Shown here: positions 19,861 to 29,340 of the stretch, one piece after another
Numbering within the stretch: position 1 is the first letter of the stretch
How the letters are laid out: every line of letters begins with the position of its first letter
DNA from: Comamonas sp. 26
GTDB taxonomy: Bacteria > Pseudomonadota > Gammaproteobacteria > Burkholderiales > Burkholderiaceae_C
DNA length: 64,000 nt
NCBI RefSeq assembly: GCF_002754475.1
Contig: NZ_PEFL01000003.1
Span: forward strand, 62,001 to 126,000
Reading direction: 5' to 3'
The notes under the pieces: generated by a model
Databases searched by the model: none
Told to the model about the DNA's origin: nothing
The model's input: only the letters and a program-made list of their open reading frames with translations
Made by a program: the position numbers and the translations under genes

Positions 19861-21261
19861 ATGCGTCAAGAACACGACTTCATCGGCATCAAAACCATTC
19901 CTCCCGACGCATATTGGGGCGTTCACTCCGCACGCGCAGTGGAGAACTTCCCCATCACCGGTCACACCGTGGCACTCATGCCCGAACTGATCCGCGCTTT
20001 CGCCTTTGTCAAAAAGGCCGCCGCCCAAGCCAATCTGCAAATGGGCGCGATTAATGAGACCCAGACCCATGCCATCACCAAGGCCTGCGACGATCTGATC
20101 GCCGGTCAGCTACACGACCAGTTTGTGGTCGACGTCATTCAAGGCGGCGCTGGCACATCCACGAATATGAACGCCAATGAGGTGATCGCCAATCGTGCCC
20201 TTGAGCACCTGGGATTGCCAAAGGGCAGCTACGACGTGATTCACCCGAACGATCACGTCAACGCCTCGCAAAGCACCAACGACGCCTACCCCACCGCCGT
20301 CAAGCTCGCCACCTATGCTGGCATTCAGAAGCTGTTGACCGCCTTGGCCGAGTTGCGTGGTGCTTTTGAAGCCAAGGCTGATGAATTTGCCTCCATCCTG
20401 AAAATCGGCCGCACACAACTACAAGACGCCGTGCCAATGACTCTGGGTCAGGAGTTCGCAGCATTCGCCGCCATGATCGCTGACGATGAGAAGCGTCTGC
20501 GTGAATCCGCCTACCTGATGTGCGAAGTAAACATGGGCGGCACCGCCATTGGTACGGGCATCAATGCGCCTGTGGGCTACGCTGATTCCGTGACCAAGGC
20601 TCTGGCCGAAATCTCGGGAGTGCCTGTCGTCAAGGCCAGCAACCTGATTGCCGCTACTGGCGATACCGGTGCCTTTGCCGACATCTCTGGCATCTTGAAG
20701 CGCGTTGCCGTCAAGCTGTCCAAGATCAGCAATGACTTGCGCCTGCTGTCTTCCGGCCCGCAAGCTGGCGTGGGCGATATCAAGCTGCCCGCCCGCCAAG
20801 CGGGCTCGTCCATCATGCCCGGCAAGGTCAACCCCGTGATCCCCGAAGTGATGAACCAGGTCTGCTTTGAAGTGATCGGCAACGACGCCGCCATCACCAT
20901 GGCCGTGGAAGCCGGTCAGCTGCAGCTCAACGCCTTTGAGCCCCTGATGGGCTGGGCACTGCACAAGAGCCTGAGCCACCTGTGCAATGCCTGCAAGACA
21001 CTGCAAGTGAACTGTGTGGAAGGCATTGTGGCCAACGAAGTGCTGCTGGATGCCCGCATTGCCGAATCGGTGACGCTGGTGACGGCGCTGAACCCGCTGA
21101 TCGGCTATGAAAAAGCCGCCCAAATCGCCAAGACCGCGATTGCCAACGGCAAACGTATTGCTCTGGTAGCGGAAGAGCTGGGCATCATGAGCCAGGCCGA
21201 AATGAAGAAGCTGCTGGTCGCCGACAAGCTGACTCAAGCCGGTGCACTGACCACGGCCTGA
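19861..21261 (+). CDS. aspA: Aspartate ammonia-lyase (aspartase)
   Basis: Reversibly converts L-aspartate to fumarate and ammonia, feeding the TCA cycle from an amino acid. The 466 residues show the aspartase/fumarase superfamily signature GSSIMPGKVNPV, the GTSTNMNANEVIANRA segment, and HPNDHVNASQSTND typical of AspA and class II fumarase. The opening DFIGIKTIPPDAYWGVHSARAVENF favours aspartase over fumarase (E. coli AspA reads PADAYYGVHTLRAIENF). The frame is open to 19825 but the ATG at 19861 gives the expected N-terminus. A class II fumarase remains possible. A strong terminator follows. Confidence 0.87.
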   Translation: MRQEHDFIGIKTIPPDAYWGVHSARAVENFPITGHTVALMPELIRAFAFVKKAAAQANLQMGAINETQTHAITKACDDLIAGQLHDQFVVDVIQGGAGTSTNMNANEVIANRALEHLGLPKGSYDVIHPNDHVNASQSTNDAYPTAVKLATYAGIQKLLTALAELRGAFEAKADEFASILKIGRTQLQDAVPMTLGQEFAAFAAMIADDEKRLRESAYLMCEVNMGGTAIGTGINAPVGYADSVTKALAEISGVPVVKASNLIAATGDTGAFADISGILKRVAVKLSKISNDLRLLSSGPQAGVGDIKLPARQAGSSIMPGKVNPVIPEVMNQVCFEVIGNDAAITMAVEAGQLQLNAFEPLMGWALHKSLSHLCNACKTLQVNCVEGIVANEVLLDARIAESVTLVTALNPLIGYEKAAQIAKTAIANGKRIALVAEELGIMSQAEMKKLLVADKLTQAGALTTA

Positions 21262-21281
21262 TCGCCGAGTCCTCCACAACG

Positions 21282-21317
21282 AAAAAGGGCATGTTCATCA
21301 AGAACATGCCTTTTTTT
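21282..21317 (+). terminator. Intrinsic terminator after aspA
   Basis: GGCATGTTC, five-base loop, GAACATGCC, then seven T. It is followed by a degenerate dispersed repeat at 21321-21371. Confidence 0.88.
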
Positions 21318-21320
21318 ATT

Positions 21321-21371
21321 TGATATGGTTTTTGTAGCTTCCAGCGCCTGCATCTAAAGGGCTAGAGGCCA
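21321..21371. repeat. Dispersed short repeat, long variant
   Basis: TTGTAGCTTCCAGCGCCTG followed by a GGGCTAGAGGCC block. The copy at 31751-31800 (GATAGCTGCCAGCGCCTG, GGGCTAGACCCC) has the same two-part layout, so the repeat family has an extended variant. Confidence 0.6.
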
Positions 21372-21385
21372 AAAACCTTCAAAAT

Positions 21386-21763
21386 TTATGCCACAGATGC
21401 GCTTTCGTCGCTGAGGTCATCTACGCCACGCACGCTATCGCGCAGGTTTTTGTCCTTGACCTTGTCCAGATCGGTTTCCACCGCGCGCTTGAGTTTTTCA
21501 ATGGCGGAATTGAAAGCGTCCTTGACCTTTTCAGCCTCGGCATTCACGGCGATGGGGGGCCTGCCTGTCGCTCGGGTTTCGAGCACACAACGCTTGCCGG
21601 GGCCGCCAGTGCTTTTGAGGGCATCTACGCCTGTGAGAAAGACCTCCACACGCACCACATATTCTTTCAGGCGGGCCAGCTTGGTATTGATCTCCTCCTG
21701 AGCCCATTGAGCCAGAGACTCTCCACCCTGGATGGAATCGTCGGCATGAACCTGTACTTGCAT
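21386..21763 (-). CDS. HPF/RaiA-like ribosome-associated protein
   Basis: A 125-residue protein resembling the hibernation-promoting factor/YfiA family: alternating beta segments (MQVQVHADDSIQGGESLAQWAQEEINTKLARL, then VVRVEVFLTGV) and a final helix with KDAFNSAIEKLKRAVETDLDKV. The ATG at 21763 has AGGAGGATTTGC upstream, a textbook ribosome site, so the longer frame to 21841 is rejected. A second, canonical hpf is at 29971. The C-terminal tail is acidic rather than carrying the long-HPF dimerisation domain. Binding to 30S subunits under stress is the family role. Confidence 0.7.
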   Translation of the reverse strand: MQVQVHADDSIQGGESLAQWAQEEINTKLARLKEYVVRVEVFLTGVDALKSTGGPGKRCVLETRATGRPPIAVNAEAEKVKDAFNSAIEKLKRAVETDLDKVKDKNLRDSVRGVDDLSDESASVA

Positions 21764-22042
21764 GCAAATCCTCCTAGTCACCAAATGCCGCAAACACTGC
21801 GGCGAAATTAGTCGGGGTGCCCTAAAGGCAGGCGAAACCATCGTAACGCCAGAACCTTGTTCTGCACATCAGGGCTTGTTACGCCAGCGATGGTCAGGGG
21901 CTTTATCCATTGTGGATGCGGGCTGGAGGCGATTTGAAAGAGATAGCAACAAGGGCAGTGCTTATGAGCGCTGGCCTTGCGCCAGAGCAAGGATTGCTGA
22001 CCGGCAATTTGCAAAAAGTAAAGGTTTTTACGAGCGCAGTCG

Positions 22043-22486
22043 TCAGTTACTGCCAGCCTTTGGCTCAGGCTCTGTCACAAAGCCGATACGCGTCAGTCCT
22101 GCCGCATGCGCCCAGCCCATGACCTGCACCACGCGGCCATAAGGCACGCTGGCGTCGGCGCGCAATTGCACCTCGGCCTGCGGATTGCGCTGCCCCAGTT
22201 GCAGCAACTGCTGCTGCACCGCGGCATCATCAGCCACGGCACCTTGGATCCAGATTTCGCCCTGCGGGCTGACTTCCACCACCAGCGCATCGCCCTGCGC
22301 CACAGGCGCCTGCTGCGTGGCGGCCTGCGCCTTGGGTAGTTGCACGCGCAAGCTAGCGGCCAGCACGGGAGCGGCCAGAATAAAGATCACCACCAGCACC
22401 AGCATCACATCGACCAGCGGGGTGACGTTGATGGTGTTAATGGGCGTATCCGCGCTCTGGCGTGTACTCATGCGGCCAAATGCCAT
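22043..22486 (-). CDS. exbD: ExbD/TolR-family proton-channel subunit
   Basis: A 147-residue biopolymer transport protein with one membrane anchor (LVDVMLVLVVIFILAAPVLA) bearing the channel aspartate and the family N-terminus INVTPLVDVMLVL. The periplasmic C-terminal domain (GEIWIQGAVAD, VQLRADASVPYGRVVQVM) is typical. With ExbB it uses proton flow to energise TonB (iron uptake) or Tol-Pal. No tonB, tolA or tolB is adjacent, so ExbBD or TolQR cannot be decided. Translation can start at the ATG at 22486 or at 22471. Confidence 0.9.
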   Translation of the reverse strand: MAFGRMSTRQSADTPINTINVTPLVDVMLVLVVIFILAAPVLAASLRVQLPKAQAATQQAPVAQGDALVVEVSPQGEIWIQGAVADDAAVQQQLLQLGQRNPQAEVQLRADASVPYGRVVQVMGWAHAAGLTRIGFVTEPEPKAGSN

Positions 22487-22509
22487 GGCGCTACCCTTTG
22501 CAAAGAGCT

Positions 22510-23172
22510 TTACGAAGCATCAACCCCAAACTGGGCGTGCAGATCATGGGCAAAACCTTCAAGAACTGCTTCCAGCTGGCTGGCTGATCGGCCCAGCAGG
22601 TTATAAGCCAGCACGGCGGGCAGTGCCACGGCCAAGCCTGCGGCAGTCATGACCAGAGCCTCACCCACCGGGCCTGCGAGCTGGGCGATATCGACCTGAC
22701 CGCTGCCAGCCAGCGTCCCCAACGCATGGTGAATGCCCCAGACCGTGCCCAGCAAGCCGACAAACGGTGCCGTCGCGCCAATCGTGGCCAGCAAAGTCTG
22801 CCCCCATTGCAACTGGCTGGCAGCCGCACCCAGTGCAGTGCGCAGGCTGCGCATCAATCGCTGGCCTTGTGCCGCGCGCTGGGCCAGCGATCCATCAGCC
22901 GCTGCGCTGTCGGCCTGCGCCACGGCACCGGCCATGGGCTGCACCAGACCTTGCCCGTCCAGCTGCTTGACCTTGGCCTGCGCCTGCGCCAGATCGGGCA
23001 TCTGCCAGAACGCATTCACCGCCTGCGGCACGTTGCGGCGCGCAGTGGCCATGAACCAGAGTTTGTAGAGGATGACCACCCAGCTGAGCACGGACATCAA
23101 CAGCATCACCGCTGCCGTGCCCCAAGTGACGGTATCGCCTTCTGCCAGCCATTGCCACATTCCTGCAGACAT
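22510..23172 (-). CDS. exbB: MotA/TolQ/ExbB-family proton-channel subunit
   Basis: A 220-residue inner-membrane protein with three hydrophobic segments (MLLMSVLSWVVILYKLWFM, LLATIGATAPFVGLLGTVWGI, GEALVMTAAGLAVALPAVLAYNLL). The GATAPFVGLLGTVWGIHHAL motif is diagnostic of the MotA/TolQ/ExbB family. It partners ExbD, encoded 23 bases downstream. The ATG at 23172 is preferred over the TTG one codon upstream. It is the third gene of the run bamE-dapB-exbB-exbD. Confidence 0.92.
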   Translation of the reverse strand: MSAGMWQWLAEGDTVTWGTAAVMLLMSVLSWVVILYKLWFMATARRNVPQAVNAFWQMPDLAQAQAKVKQLDGQGLVQPMAGAVAQADSAAADGSLAQRAAQGQRLMRSLRTALGAAASQLQWGQTLLATIGATAPFVGLLGTVWGIHHALGTLAGSGQVDIAQLAGPVGEALVMTAAGLAVALPAVLAYNLLGRSASQLEAVLEGFAHDLHAQFGVDAS

Positions 23173-23195
23173 CAATCACCTCACTCCCAAAAACA

Positions 23196-23221
23196 GCAAG
23201 GGGCCATCATGGCCCCTTTGC
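23196..23221 (-). terminator. Hairpin between dapB and exbB
   Basis: GCAAGGGGCCA and TGGCCCCTTTGC flank three bases. On the minus strand it lies in the short dapB-exbB gap, with only interrupted T residues after it, so it may attenuate or protect an mRNA end rather than stop transcription fully. Confidence 0.45.
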
Positions 23222-23232
23222 AATCCGCGTTA

Positions 23233-24066
23233 TCAGCGCAGTTTCAGCACATCGTACATATCGTACTGACCGGTCTTCTTGTCGGCCAGATAGCCCACGG
23301 CGCGCAGACTGCCGTTGGCATAGCCAGCGCGGCTGCTGGACTTGTGTGAGATCTCGATACGCTCGCCCGTACCGGCAAACAGCACTGTGTGGTCGCCCAC
23401 AATATCGCCACCGCGCACGGTGGCAAAGCCGATGCTGTCAGCCTTGCGCTCACCGGTGTGGCCAAAGCGCTCGTACACGGCGCGGTCAGCCAGATTGGTG
23501 CCTTGGGCTTCGGCAATCACTTCGCCCATCTTCAGCGCCGTACCCGAAGGTGCATCGACCTTGTGCTTGTGGTGAGCTTCGACGATTTCGATGTCGTAGC
23601 CACCTTCCTGCAGCGCCTTGGCCGCCATTTCCAGCAGCTTGAAGGTGACGTTCACACCCGCGCTCATATTGGCCGACAGTACGAGGGAAGTCTTCTTCGC
23701 AAACTCGGCAATCTGCGCCTTCTGTTCATCGCTGAAGCCGGTGGTGCCAATCACCACACCCACACCCAAGTCAGCCGCTACGGCCAGATGCTCCATCGTG
23801 CCTTCAGGGCGTGTGAAGTCGATCAGACAATCGGCCTTGGTCAGCGCTGAGCGCACATCGCTTTCAATCTTCAGGCCGCTGGGCTTACCCAGAAAAGCGG
23901 AAGGATCGGTGCCAATGGAGGGGCTGTCTGCGCGATCCAGCGCGGCGGCCAGCACACAGTCGCTGCTGTTCAGAATGGCTTCGATCAGCATCTGGCCCAT
24001 GCGGCCAGATGCACCAGCCACGGCAACGCGCTGACGGGTGGAGGTATGGGAGGTGGCTGCGGTCAT
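23233..24066 (-). CDS. dapB: 4-hydroxy-tetrahydrodipicolinate reductase
   Basis: NAD(P)H-dependent reductase of the lysine and meso-diaminopimelate pathway. The 277 residues show the nucleotide-binding [13 protein letters not shown] (residues 13-25), [12 protein letters not shown] and the catalytic segment [20 protein letters not shown] with its His and Lys. Length is normal. It follows bamE by about 110 bases, the arrangement usual in Comamonadaceae and other betaproteobacteria. Confidence 0.96.
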   Translation of the reverse strand: MTAATSHTSTRQRVAVAGASGRMGQMLIEAILNSSDCVLAAALDRADSPSIGTDPSAFLGKPSGLKIESDVRSALTKADCLIDFTRPEGTMEHLAVAADLGVGVVIGTTGFSDEQKAQIAEFAKKTSLVLSANMSAGVNVTFKLLEMAAKALQEGGYDIEIVEAHHKHKVDAPSGTALKMGEVIAEAQGTNLADRAVYERFGHTGERKADSIGFATVRGGDIVGDHTVLFAGTGERIEISHKSSSRAGYANGSLRAVGYLADKKTGQYDMYDVLKLR

Positions 24067-24174
24067 GGCGCTATCACTCGGTCAAATAAACAAGCGGCAG
24101 GGTTTCAATCCATGCCGTCATAAAAAGAGAGCATCCGTCGCTTGCTGCAAGCGGGGATAAGCATGTTTTCGTAC

Positions 24175-24732
24175 TTAACGCGATTCCAGCGGAGGGTAGC
24201 TGGTAGCGGCTGGCGGCAGATTGGCAGCAGCCTGCTCTGCTTCCGCATTGTTGCGCGCAGGGAACTTGGCCAGCTGCGCTTCGCTGGCTTCCAGCGGAGG
24301 AATCTTGGGTGTGCCCTTCATGCCCTTGAGGCTGGCCACAAACTCGGATTCGGAAGGCATTTCGTCACCTTCGGCGCGCGCAAAGCTGTCGCCATTGAAG
24401 TAGACGGTGAGCTTGCGAACCTGCGACTCCACACCGGGGCGCTTGATGGTGAACACATATTCCCAGCGGTCGCCGTGGAATACGCTGGTCACCAGCGGTG
24501 TACCCAGGATGTCGCGGATCTGCTGGCGGCTCATGCCAGGCTGCAATGCCTCGACCTGTTCCTTGGACACGAAATTGCCCTGAACCACATCAATTTTGTA
24601 AGGCGTGATGACATTGGCGACGCGGTGAGCGGCACCATCGATACTGTTGCAGCCGGCCAGTGCCGCTGCGATTGCCAGCGTCAGGGTCAGAGCTGCGCGG
24701 CTACGGGCTTGAACATGCATGGGTAATGGCAT
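24175..24732 (-). CDS. bamE: BamE outer-membrane assembly lipoprotein
   Basis: Lipoprotein subunit of the BAM complex that inserts beta-barrel proteins into the outer membrane. The N-terminal signal ends in a lipobox (AIAAALAGCN), and the mature part holds the SmpA/OmlA fold with VVQGNFVSKEQVEALQPGMSRQQIRDILGTPLVTSVFHGDRWEYVF. The frame opens as far as 24855; the ATG at 24732 (or 24720) gives a normal signal peptide. The C-terminal tail of about 70 residues, rich in Ala, Pro and Glu, is longer than in E. coli. Divergent from fur. Confidence 0.93.
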   Translation of the reverse strand: MPLPMHVQARSRAALTLTLAIAAALAGCNSIDGAAHRVANVITPYKIDVVQGNFVSKEQVEALQPGMSRQQIRDILGTPLVTSVFHGDRWEYVFTIKRPGVESQVRKLTVYFNGDSFARAEGDEMPSESEFVASLKGMKGTPKIPPLEASEAQLAKFPARNNAEAEQAAANLPPAATSYPPLESR

Positions 24733-24866
24733 AGGGATATGATCAGGTTCATTGTAGCGGCAGGCCCGGAGACACTTGAGGATTCCCTTTATCTGCGTGT
24801 AAAGCTTCTCTGCAAACGCGTGATTCCAGCCTTCCATGTGCCCGTAGTCCACCAAGAGATAGACAC

Positions 24867-25292
24867 ATGAAAAATATTGATGAACTCAAAAGCACGGGCC
24901 TCAAAGCCACTTTGCCGCGACTGAAGATTCTGGAAATCTTCCAGAAGGGCGCTCAGCGCCACATGACGGCTGAAGACGTGTTCCGCGTACTGCTCGATGA
25001 GCGCTCGGACATCGGCCTAGCCACTGTCTACCGCGTCCTGACTCAGTTTGAGCAGGCCGGCATTCTGATTCGCAGCAATTTTGAAAGCGGCAAGGCCATT
25101 TATGAACTCGACGAAGGTCAGCACCATGACCACTTCGTCTGCACCAGTTGTGGCAAGGTCGAAGAGTTCTACGACGCTGAGATCGAAAAGCGCCAGAACC
25201 TGATCGCCAAGGAAAAGGGCTGGGTGATTCAGGATCACTCCATGGCTCTGTACGGCCATTGCGCCGCATGCGCCACCCGCGCAGCCAAGTAA
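24867..25292 (+). CDS. fur: Ferric uptake regulator
   Basis: Iron-responsive repressor of 141 residues. The N-terminal winged helix starts [25 protein letters not shown]. The metal sites are visible in [21 protein letters not shown] and the C-terminal [12 protein letters not shown], including two CxxC-type zinc pairs. Divergent from bamE with about 134 bases between starts, a conserved arrangement. No clear Fur box was seen in that gap, so autoregulation is not supported by sequence. ExbBD lies three genes away on the other strand, consistent with iron transport. Confidence 0.97.
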   Translation: MKNIDELKSTGLKATLPRLKILEIFQKGAQRHMTAEDVFRVLLDERSDIGLATVYRVLTQFEQAGILIRSNFESGKAIYELDEGQHHDHFVCTSCGKVEEFYDAEIEKRQNLIAKEKGWVIQDHSMALYGHCAACATRAAK

Positions 25293-25308
25293 ATCGCTGA
25301 CTCTTCTG

Positions 25309-25342
25309 CAAAGGGCAAGGCATGTAAGTGCCTTGCCCTTTT
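25309..25342 (+). terminator. Intrinsic terminator after fur
   Basis: AAAGGGCAAGGCA, six-base loop, TGCCTTGCCCTTTT. GC-rich 13-bp stem with a short T run, just after the fur stop. Confidence 0.85.
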
Positions 25343-25427
25343 ACGTTTGCGACACATTTTTTCATGCGGACATCCATGATGCAGAGCCAACATACATCAC
25401 TCATGTGAGGTCGAGGAGGCATTTCCA

Positions 25428-27026
25428 ATGCAGCTGACGCATTTCTTTCCTATCAAAAGTCTGCTCTGCTTGGCCGCAGTCGCGCTGACAGCTTGCGCGC
25501 AACTGCCGCCTTCGTCACAAGGCAAGCTCAGCCCTCAGGCTTTAGAGATGGTGAACCGCAGCCATTTACCGGATCAAACCAGCGAACTGCAACGCCAGCA
25601 ATGGCTGGACAGAATAACTTGGGGCGCAACCGACCATGATGCAGCCCAGCTGCAGCAGCAGGGCCTGAAGAAGTGGCTGGCGGCTCAGTTGACACCATCC
25701 ACCAGTCCCATGCCTGCCGAAGTGCAGCAGCGCATTGACGCACTCACCATCAGCCAAAAGCCCATGGCGCAAATCCAGCGAGAGATTGCCGAGCAGCGCA
25801 AGGCCATTCGCATCACACAAGATGCTGATGAAGCCGCCCGGCTCCGGCAGGACTTGCAGCGCCAGCTCAACCAGCTGAGCTCAGACGCGCAAAAGCGCCA
25901 TATCTGGCGCGCGCTTTATTCACAGCACCAGTTGCAGGAGCAGATGACCTGGTTCTGGATGAACCACTTCAACGTCAGTACGCGCAAAGGGGACGTGCGC
26001 ATGTGGGTTGGCGACTATGAGGAGCAGGCCATCCGCCCCCATGCGTTAGGCAATTTCCGCGACCTGCTGGCCGCCAGTATGCGCCACCCGGCCATGCTGC
26101 TTTACCTGGACAACGCCAGCAATGCTGCAGGCCGTATCAACGAAAACTATGCGCGTGAGCTGCTCGAGCTGCACACCATGGGCGTGGGCAGCGGCTACAC
26201 CCAGGCCGATGTGCAGGCCATGGCTCATGTGCTGACCGGCCTAGGCTTCAGCACCCGCGATGCAGATGCACCGCCGCCCAAGCTGCGACCAGAACGCCAG
26301 GCAGAGTATTTCCGCCAGGGGTTTTTCGAGTTCAATCCCACCCGCCATGACTACGCGCCCCAGGTATTACTGGGAAAACCGCTGGAAAAGAGTGGCATGG
26401 CCCAAGTCAACGAGGCGCTAGAGCGCATTGTGGTTGCACCAGCCACTGCACATTTCATAGCACGCAAGCTGGCTGTCTTCTTTCTGGGAGACAACCCAGC
26501 TCCGGCTACCGTGGAACGCACGGCACAGGCCTTCGCGCGCAGCCATGGCGATATTGCCGCCACCCTGGTCAGCCTGCTGACGACCCCGGAGGCGCAGCTG
26601 TTTAGCCAGCGCTTCAAGGACCCCATGCACTATGTTATGAGCTCCACACGCCTTGCATATGACCAGCGCATCGCCAGCGATGTGGGCCCCGTACAAGGCT
26701 GGCTGAACCAGCTGGGCCAGCCTCTGTATGGTCATGAAACGCCGGATGGCTACCCACAAGCTCAGTCGGACTGGTCCAGCTCTGGCCAACTGATGAATCG
26801 CTTTACCGTCGCGCAGCAGATAGGTACACGCGGTGCTGTACTGTTTCGCAGCAACGCCAAAGAACCTCTGGAAAAGCCACCCTACCCTGACTTCAAGCAG
26901 CGGCTCAGCGTGCAGGTACGCCTGCCTGCCTTGAGCCCTGCCACTCTGACAGCGTTGGCTCAAGCCAAGAACCCGGCGGACTGGAACACATACTTCCTGT
27001 CCGCCCCTGAAATGATGTTCCACTGA
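25428..27026 (+). CDS. DUF1800 domain lipoprotein
   Basis: A 532-residue predicted lipoprotein: MQLTHFFPIKSLLCLAAVALTAC ends in a lipobox cysteine. The body has the DUF1800 features, RITWGATDHDAAQLQQQGLKKWLAAQL near the start, MTWFWMNHFNV, NYARELLELHTMGVGSGYTQADVQ and HFIARKLAVFF. The biochemical role of DUF1800 is not established. It pairs with the DUF1501 gene 22 bases downstream; the two occur together very widely, which points to a joint function in the periplasm. The ATG at 25428 has GAGGAGG upstream. Confidence 0.88.
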   Translation: MQLTHFFPIKSLLCLAAVALTACAQLPPSSQGKLSPQALEMVNRSHLPDQTSELQRQQWLDRITWGATDHDAAQLQQQGLKKWLAAQLTPSTSPMPAEVQQRIDALTISQKPMAQIQREIAEQRKAIRITQDADEAARLRQDLQRQLNQLSSDAQKRHIWRALYSQHQLQEQMTWFWMNHFNVSTRKGDVRMWVGDYEEQAIRPHALGNFRDLLAASMRHPAMLLYLDNASNAAGRINENYARELLELHTMGVGSGYTQADVQAMAHVLTGLGFSTRDADAPPPKLRPERQAEYFRQGFFEFNPTRHDYAPQVLLGKPLEKSGMAQVNEALERIVVAPATAHFIARKLAVFFLGDNPAPATVERTAQAFARSHGDIAATLVSLLTTPEAQLFSQRFKDPMHYVMSSTRLAYDQRIASDVGPVQGWLNQLGQPLYGHETPDGYPQAQSDWSSSGQLMNRFTVAQQIGTRGAVLFRSNAKEPLEKPPYPDFKQRLSVQVRLPALSPATLTALAQAKNPADWNTYFLSAPEMMFH

Positions 27027-27048
27027 GTCAGCCCCAAGGAGTCCACTG

Positions 27049-28260
27049 ATGCAAAGACGTCAATTTCTGAGTCTGGGCGCCGCAGTGCCACTGTCCTGCC
27101 ACCTAGGCAAAGGCATCGCAGCCCCTCTGCAAAACAGCTCGCCCCGCTTTTTGCTGGTTTTTCTGCGCGGTGCCTATGACTGCAACAACCTGCTGGTGCC
27201 TACGCACAGCGACTTTTACTATCAGGCCCGCCCCGGCATTGCCATTGCCCGCCCCGGCGCAGCCGATGGAGCCCTGCCGCTTAACAGCGAGTGGGGACTG
27301 CACCCCGCGCTGCAAGCCAGCTTGCTGCCCCTTTATCAGCAAGGGCAGGCCTGCTTTGTGCCATTTGCGGGGACGAACGACCTGTCACGCAGCCACTTCG
27401 AGACGCAAGACTCCATTGAGCTGGGCCAGCCATTGGATGGCCGTAAAAGCTTGACATCGGGCTTTCTCAATCGTCTTGCACAAGTGCTGCAGGCGGACCG
27501 ACGCAGCCTCGCCCCCATGGCATTCACGGCACAAATGCCGCTGTCCCTGCGCGGCAATGCGGATGTGGCCAATATGTCGCTTGCCACCGCGGGCCAGGGC
27601 GCAGCGCTGGGCGCTCGTGCCCAAGTGATTGCATCCATGTATCAGGGCACAGCGCTAGAAACAGCTGCCCATGAAGGCTTTGCTACACAAATGGCTGTTC
27701 AGCGCTCCGTGCAGGAAGAAATGGACAAGGCCGGGCGTGATGCCATCAGTGCCAAAGGCTTTGGACTGGTTGCTCAGCGCATGGCCCATCTCATGCGCGA
27801 GCAGTTTGACCTGGGCTTTGTCGATGTGGGTGGCTGGGACACCCACGTCAATCAAGGTGGTGCCAGGGGCAACCTTGCCAACCGCCTGAGCGACCTAAGC
27901 AATGGACTGGCGACTTTTGCAGAAGCGATGGGGCCAGAGACATGGAGCCACACCGTCGTCGCCGTCATCAGCGAATTTGGCCGCACTTTCCGCGAAAATG
28001 GCAACAAGGGGACGGACCACGGCCACGGGACAGCGTACTGGTTTCTTGGAGGAGGGCTCGCCGCTCAGGCGGGCGGCAGAGTCATTGGTGAACAGATCGA
28101 AGTCACCGAGAAAGCGCTGTTTCAGAACCGCGACTACCCCGTGCTCAATGAATACCGCTCTGTACTGGGTGGCCTGTTTTCCCGTATGTACGGGCTAAGC
28201 GCTCAGCAGCTGCAGCAAATCTTTCCGGCTTCAGCCGCCGGAAAGCTACAACTGGTTTAG
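27049..28260 (+). CDS. DUF1501 domain protein
   Basis: A 403-residue protein with an RR-containing N-terminus (MQRRQFLSLGAAVPLSC) that looks like a Tat signal. The body is the DUF1501 (alkaline-phosphatase-superfamily-like) type: VFLRGAYDCNNLLVP, GTNDLSRSHFETQDSIELG, VDVGGWDTHVNQG, VVAVISEFGRTFRENGNKGTDHGHGTAYWFLGGGL. The Asp/His-rich motifs resemble metal sites of sulfatase/phosphatase relatives. Substrate unknown. CAAGGAG upstream of the ATG and the 22-base gap from the DUF1800 gene make them one operon. Confidence 0.88.
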   Translation: MQRRQFLSLGAAVPLSCHLGKGIAAPLQNSSPRFLLVFLRGAYDCNNLLVPTHSDFYYQARPGIAIARPGAADGALPLNSEWGLHPALQASLLPLYQQGQACFVPFAGTNDLSRSHFETQDSIELGQPLDGRKSLTSGFLNRLAQVLQADRRSLAPMAFTAQMPLSLRGNADVANMSLATAGQGAALGARAQVIASMYQGTALETAAHEGFATQMAVQRSVQEEMDKAGRDAISAKGFGLVAQRMAHLMREQFDLGFVDVGGWDTHVNQGGARGNLANRLSDLSNGLATFAEAMGPETWSHTVVAVISEFGRTFRENGNKGTDHGHGTAYWFLGGGLAAQAGGRVIGEQIEVTEKALFQNRDYPVLNEYRSVLGGLFSRMYGLSAQQLQQIFPASAAGKLQLV

Positions 28261-28343
28261 AGCAGCGAACAACGCTCTTGATACGTCGTAGCGAAGCCGC
28301 GACTCCCGTAAACCTTCGGTTGACTCGGTCGTGTCAGCAGTTC

Positions 28344-29303
28344 TTAGAACGACTCGCCTTTTTCCATGGCCCGGCGGTGGCGGAGCACAAACTCCTGATA
28401 GGTATCAATACCGCGCAACTGCAAGATGGCGTTGCGCACAGCAGCTTCCACCAGCACGGCGATATTTCGACCAGCCACCACCTGAATCACCACCTTGCGG
28501 ATAGGCACACCCAGCACATCCTGAGTCAGCGGCTCGGCGGGCAGGCGCTCGTACTCGCGCTCCATGGTCTCCTTACGCACCAGATGCACAATGAGCTTGA
28601 GGCGCATCTTGCGGCGCACCGCAGTCTCGCCAAAGATGGAGCGAATATCCAGCAAGCCGATGCCGCGCACTTCCAGCAGGTTCTGCAGCAGCTCGGGACA
28701 CTTGCCTTCTACCGTGGTCTGGTTGATGCGATACAGGTCCACCGCATCATCGGCCACCAAGCCATTGCCACGTGTGACCAGCTCCAGCCCCAGCTCACTC
28801 TTGCCCAGACCTGATTCACCTGTAATCAGCACACCCATACCCAGAATGTCCATGAACACGCCGTGCATGGTGATGCGGTCGGCAAAGTGCTTGGACAGAT
28901 AAGCGCGCAGCACGTCGATGACGAAAGCAGACTGCTCCTTGGTCGAAAACAAGGGGATATGCGATCGCTCGCATGTGGAAATCAACTCGTCGGGCGCTTC
29001 CTGGCCATCCGCCAGCACCAGCACAGGCGGCTCCAGCGTCACGATTCGCGCAATGCGGCGCAGGCAATCCTGCGAGGTGGCATTGGTCAGGTAAGCGATT
29101 TCACGCTCACCCAGCACCTGCAGACGGTAGGGGTGGATGTAGTTGAGGTAGCCCACCAAGTCGGCACCAGAGCGGGCCGAACGCACGGCCATCTCATCAA
29201 AGCGGCGTTCAGAGGCACCGAGGCCCGCCACCCATTGCCAGCGCAGGCTGGAGTTGCGAAATGCCTCGAACAGTACGTCCGCACTGATGGCGCTGGGTCT
29301 CAT
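28344..29303 (-). CDS. hprK: HPr kinase/phosphorylase
   Basis: Bifunctional enzyme that phosphorylates and dephosphorylates the seryl site of HPr-type proteins. The 319 residues include the Walker A motif GESGLGKSE (about residues 159-167) and the family-specific C-terminal loop [18 protein letters not shown]. In Proteobacteria it sits with the nitrogen-related PTS; here it follows ptsN by about 40 bases. The HPr gene itself is not in the window. Confidence 0.95.
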   Translation of the reverse strand: MRPSAISADVLFEAFRNSSLRWQWVAGLGASERRFDEMAVRSARSGADLVGYLNYIHPYRLQVLGEREIAYLTNATSQDCLRRIARIVTLEPPVLVLADGQEAPDELISTCERSHIPLFSTKEQSAFVIDVLRAYLSKHFADRITMHGVFMDILGMGVLITGESGLGKSELGLELVTRGNGLVADDAVDLYRINQTTVEGKCPELLQNLLEVRGIGLLDIRSIFGETAVRRKMRLKLIVHLVRKETMEREYERLPAEPLTQDVLGVPIRKVVIQVVAGRNIAVLVEAAVRNAILQLRGIDTYQEFVLRHRRAMEKGESF

Positions 29304-29340
29304 GGCAAGGCCCTGTCAGTCAAAAAGAAGGGGACAAGCC

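Noticed and set aside
24733..24866. Fur box between bamE and fur
   Set aside because: No stretch matching GATAATGATAATCATTATC in the 134-bp gap.
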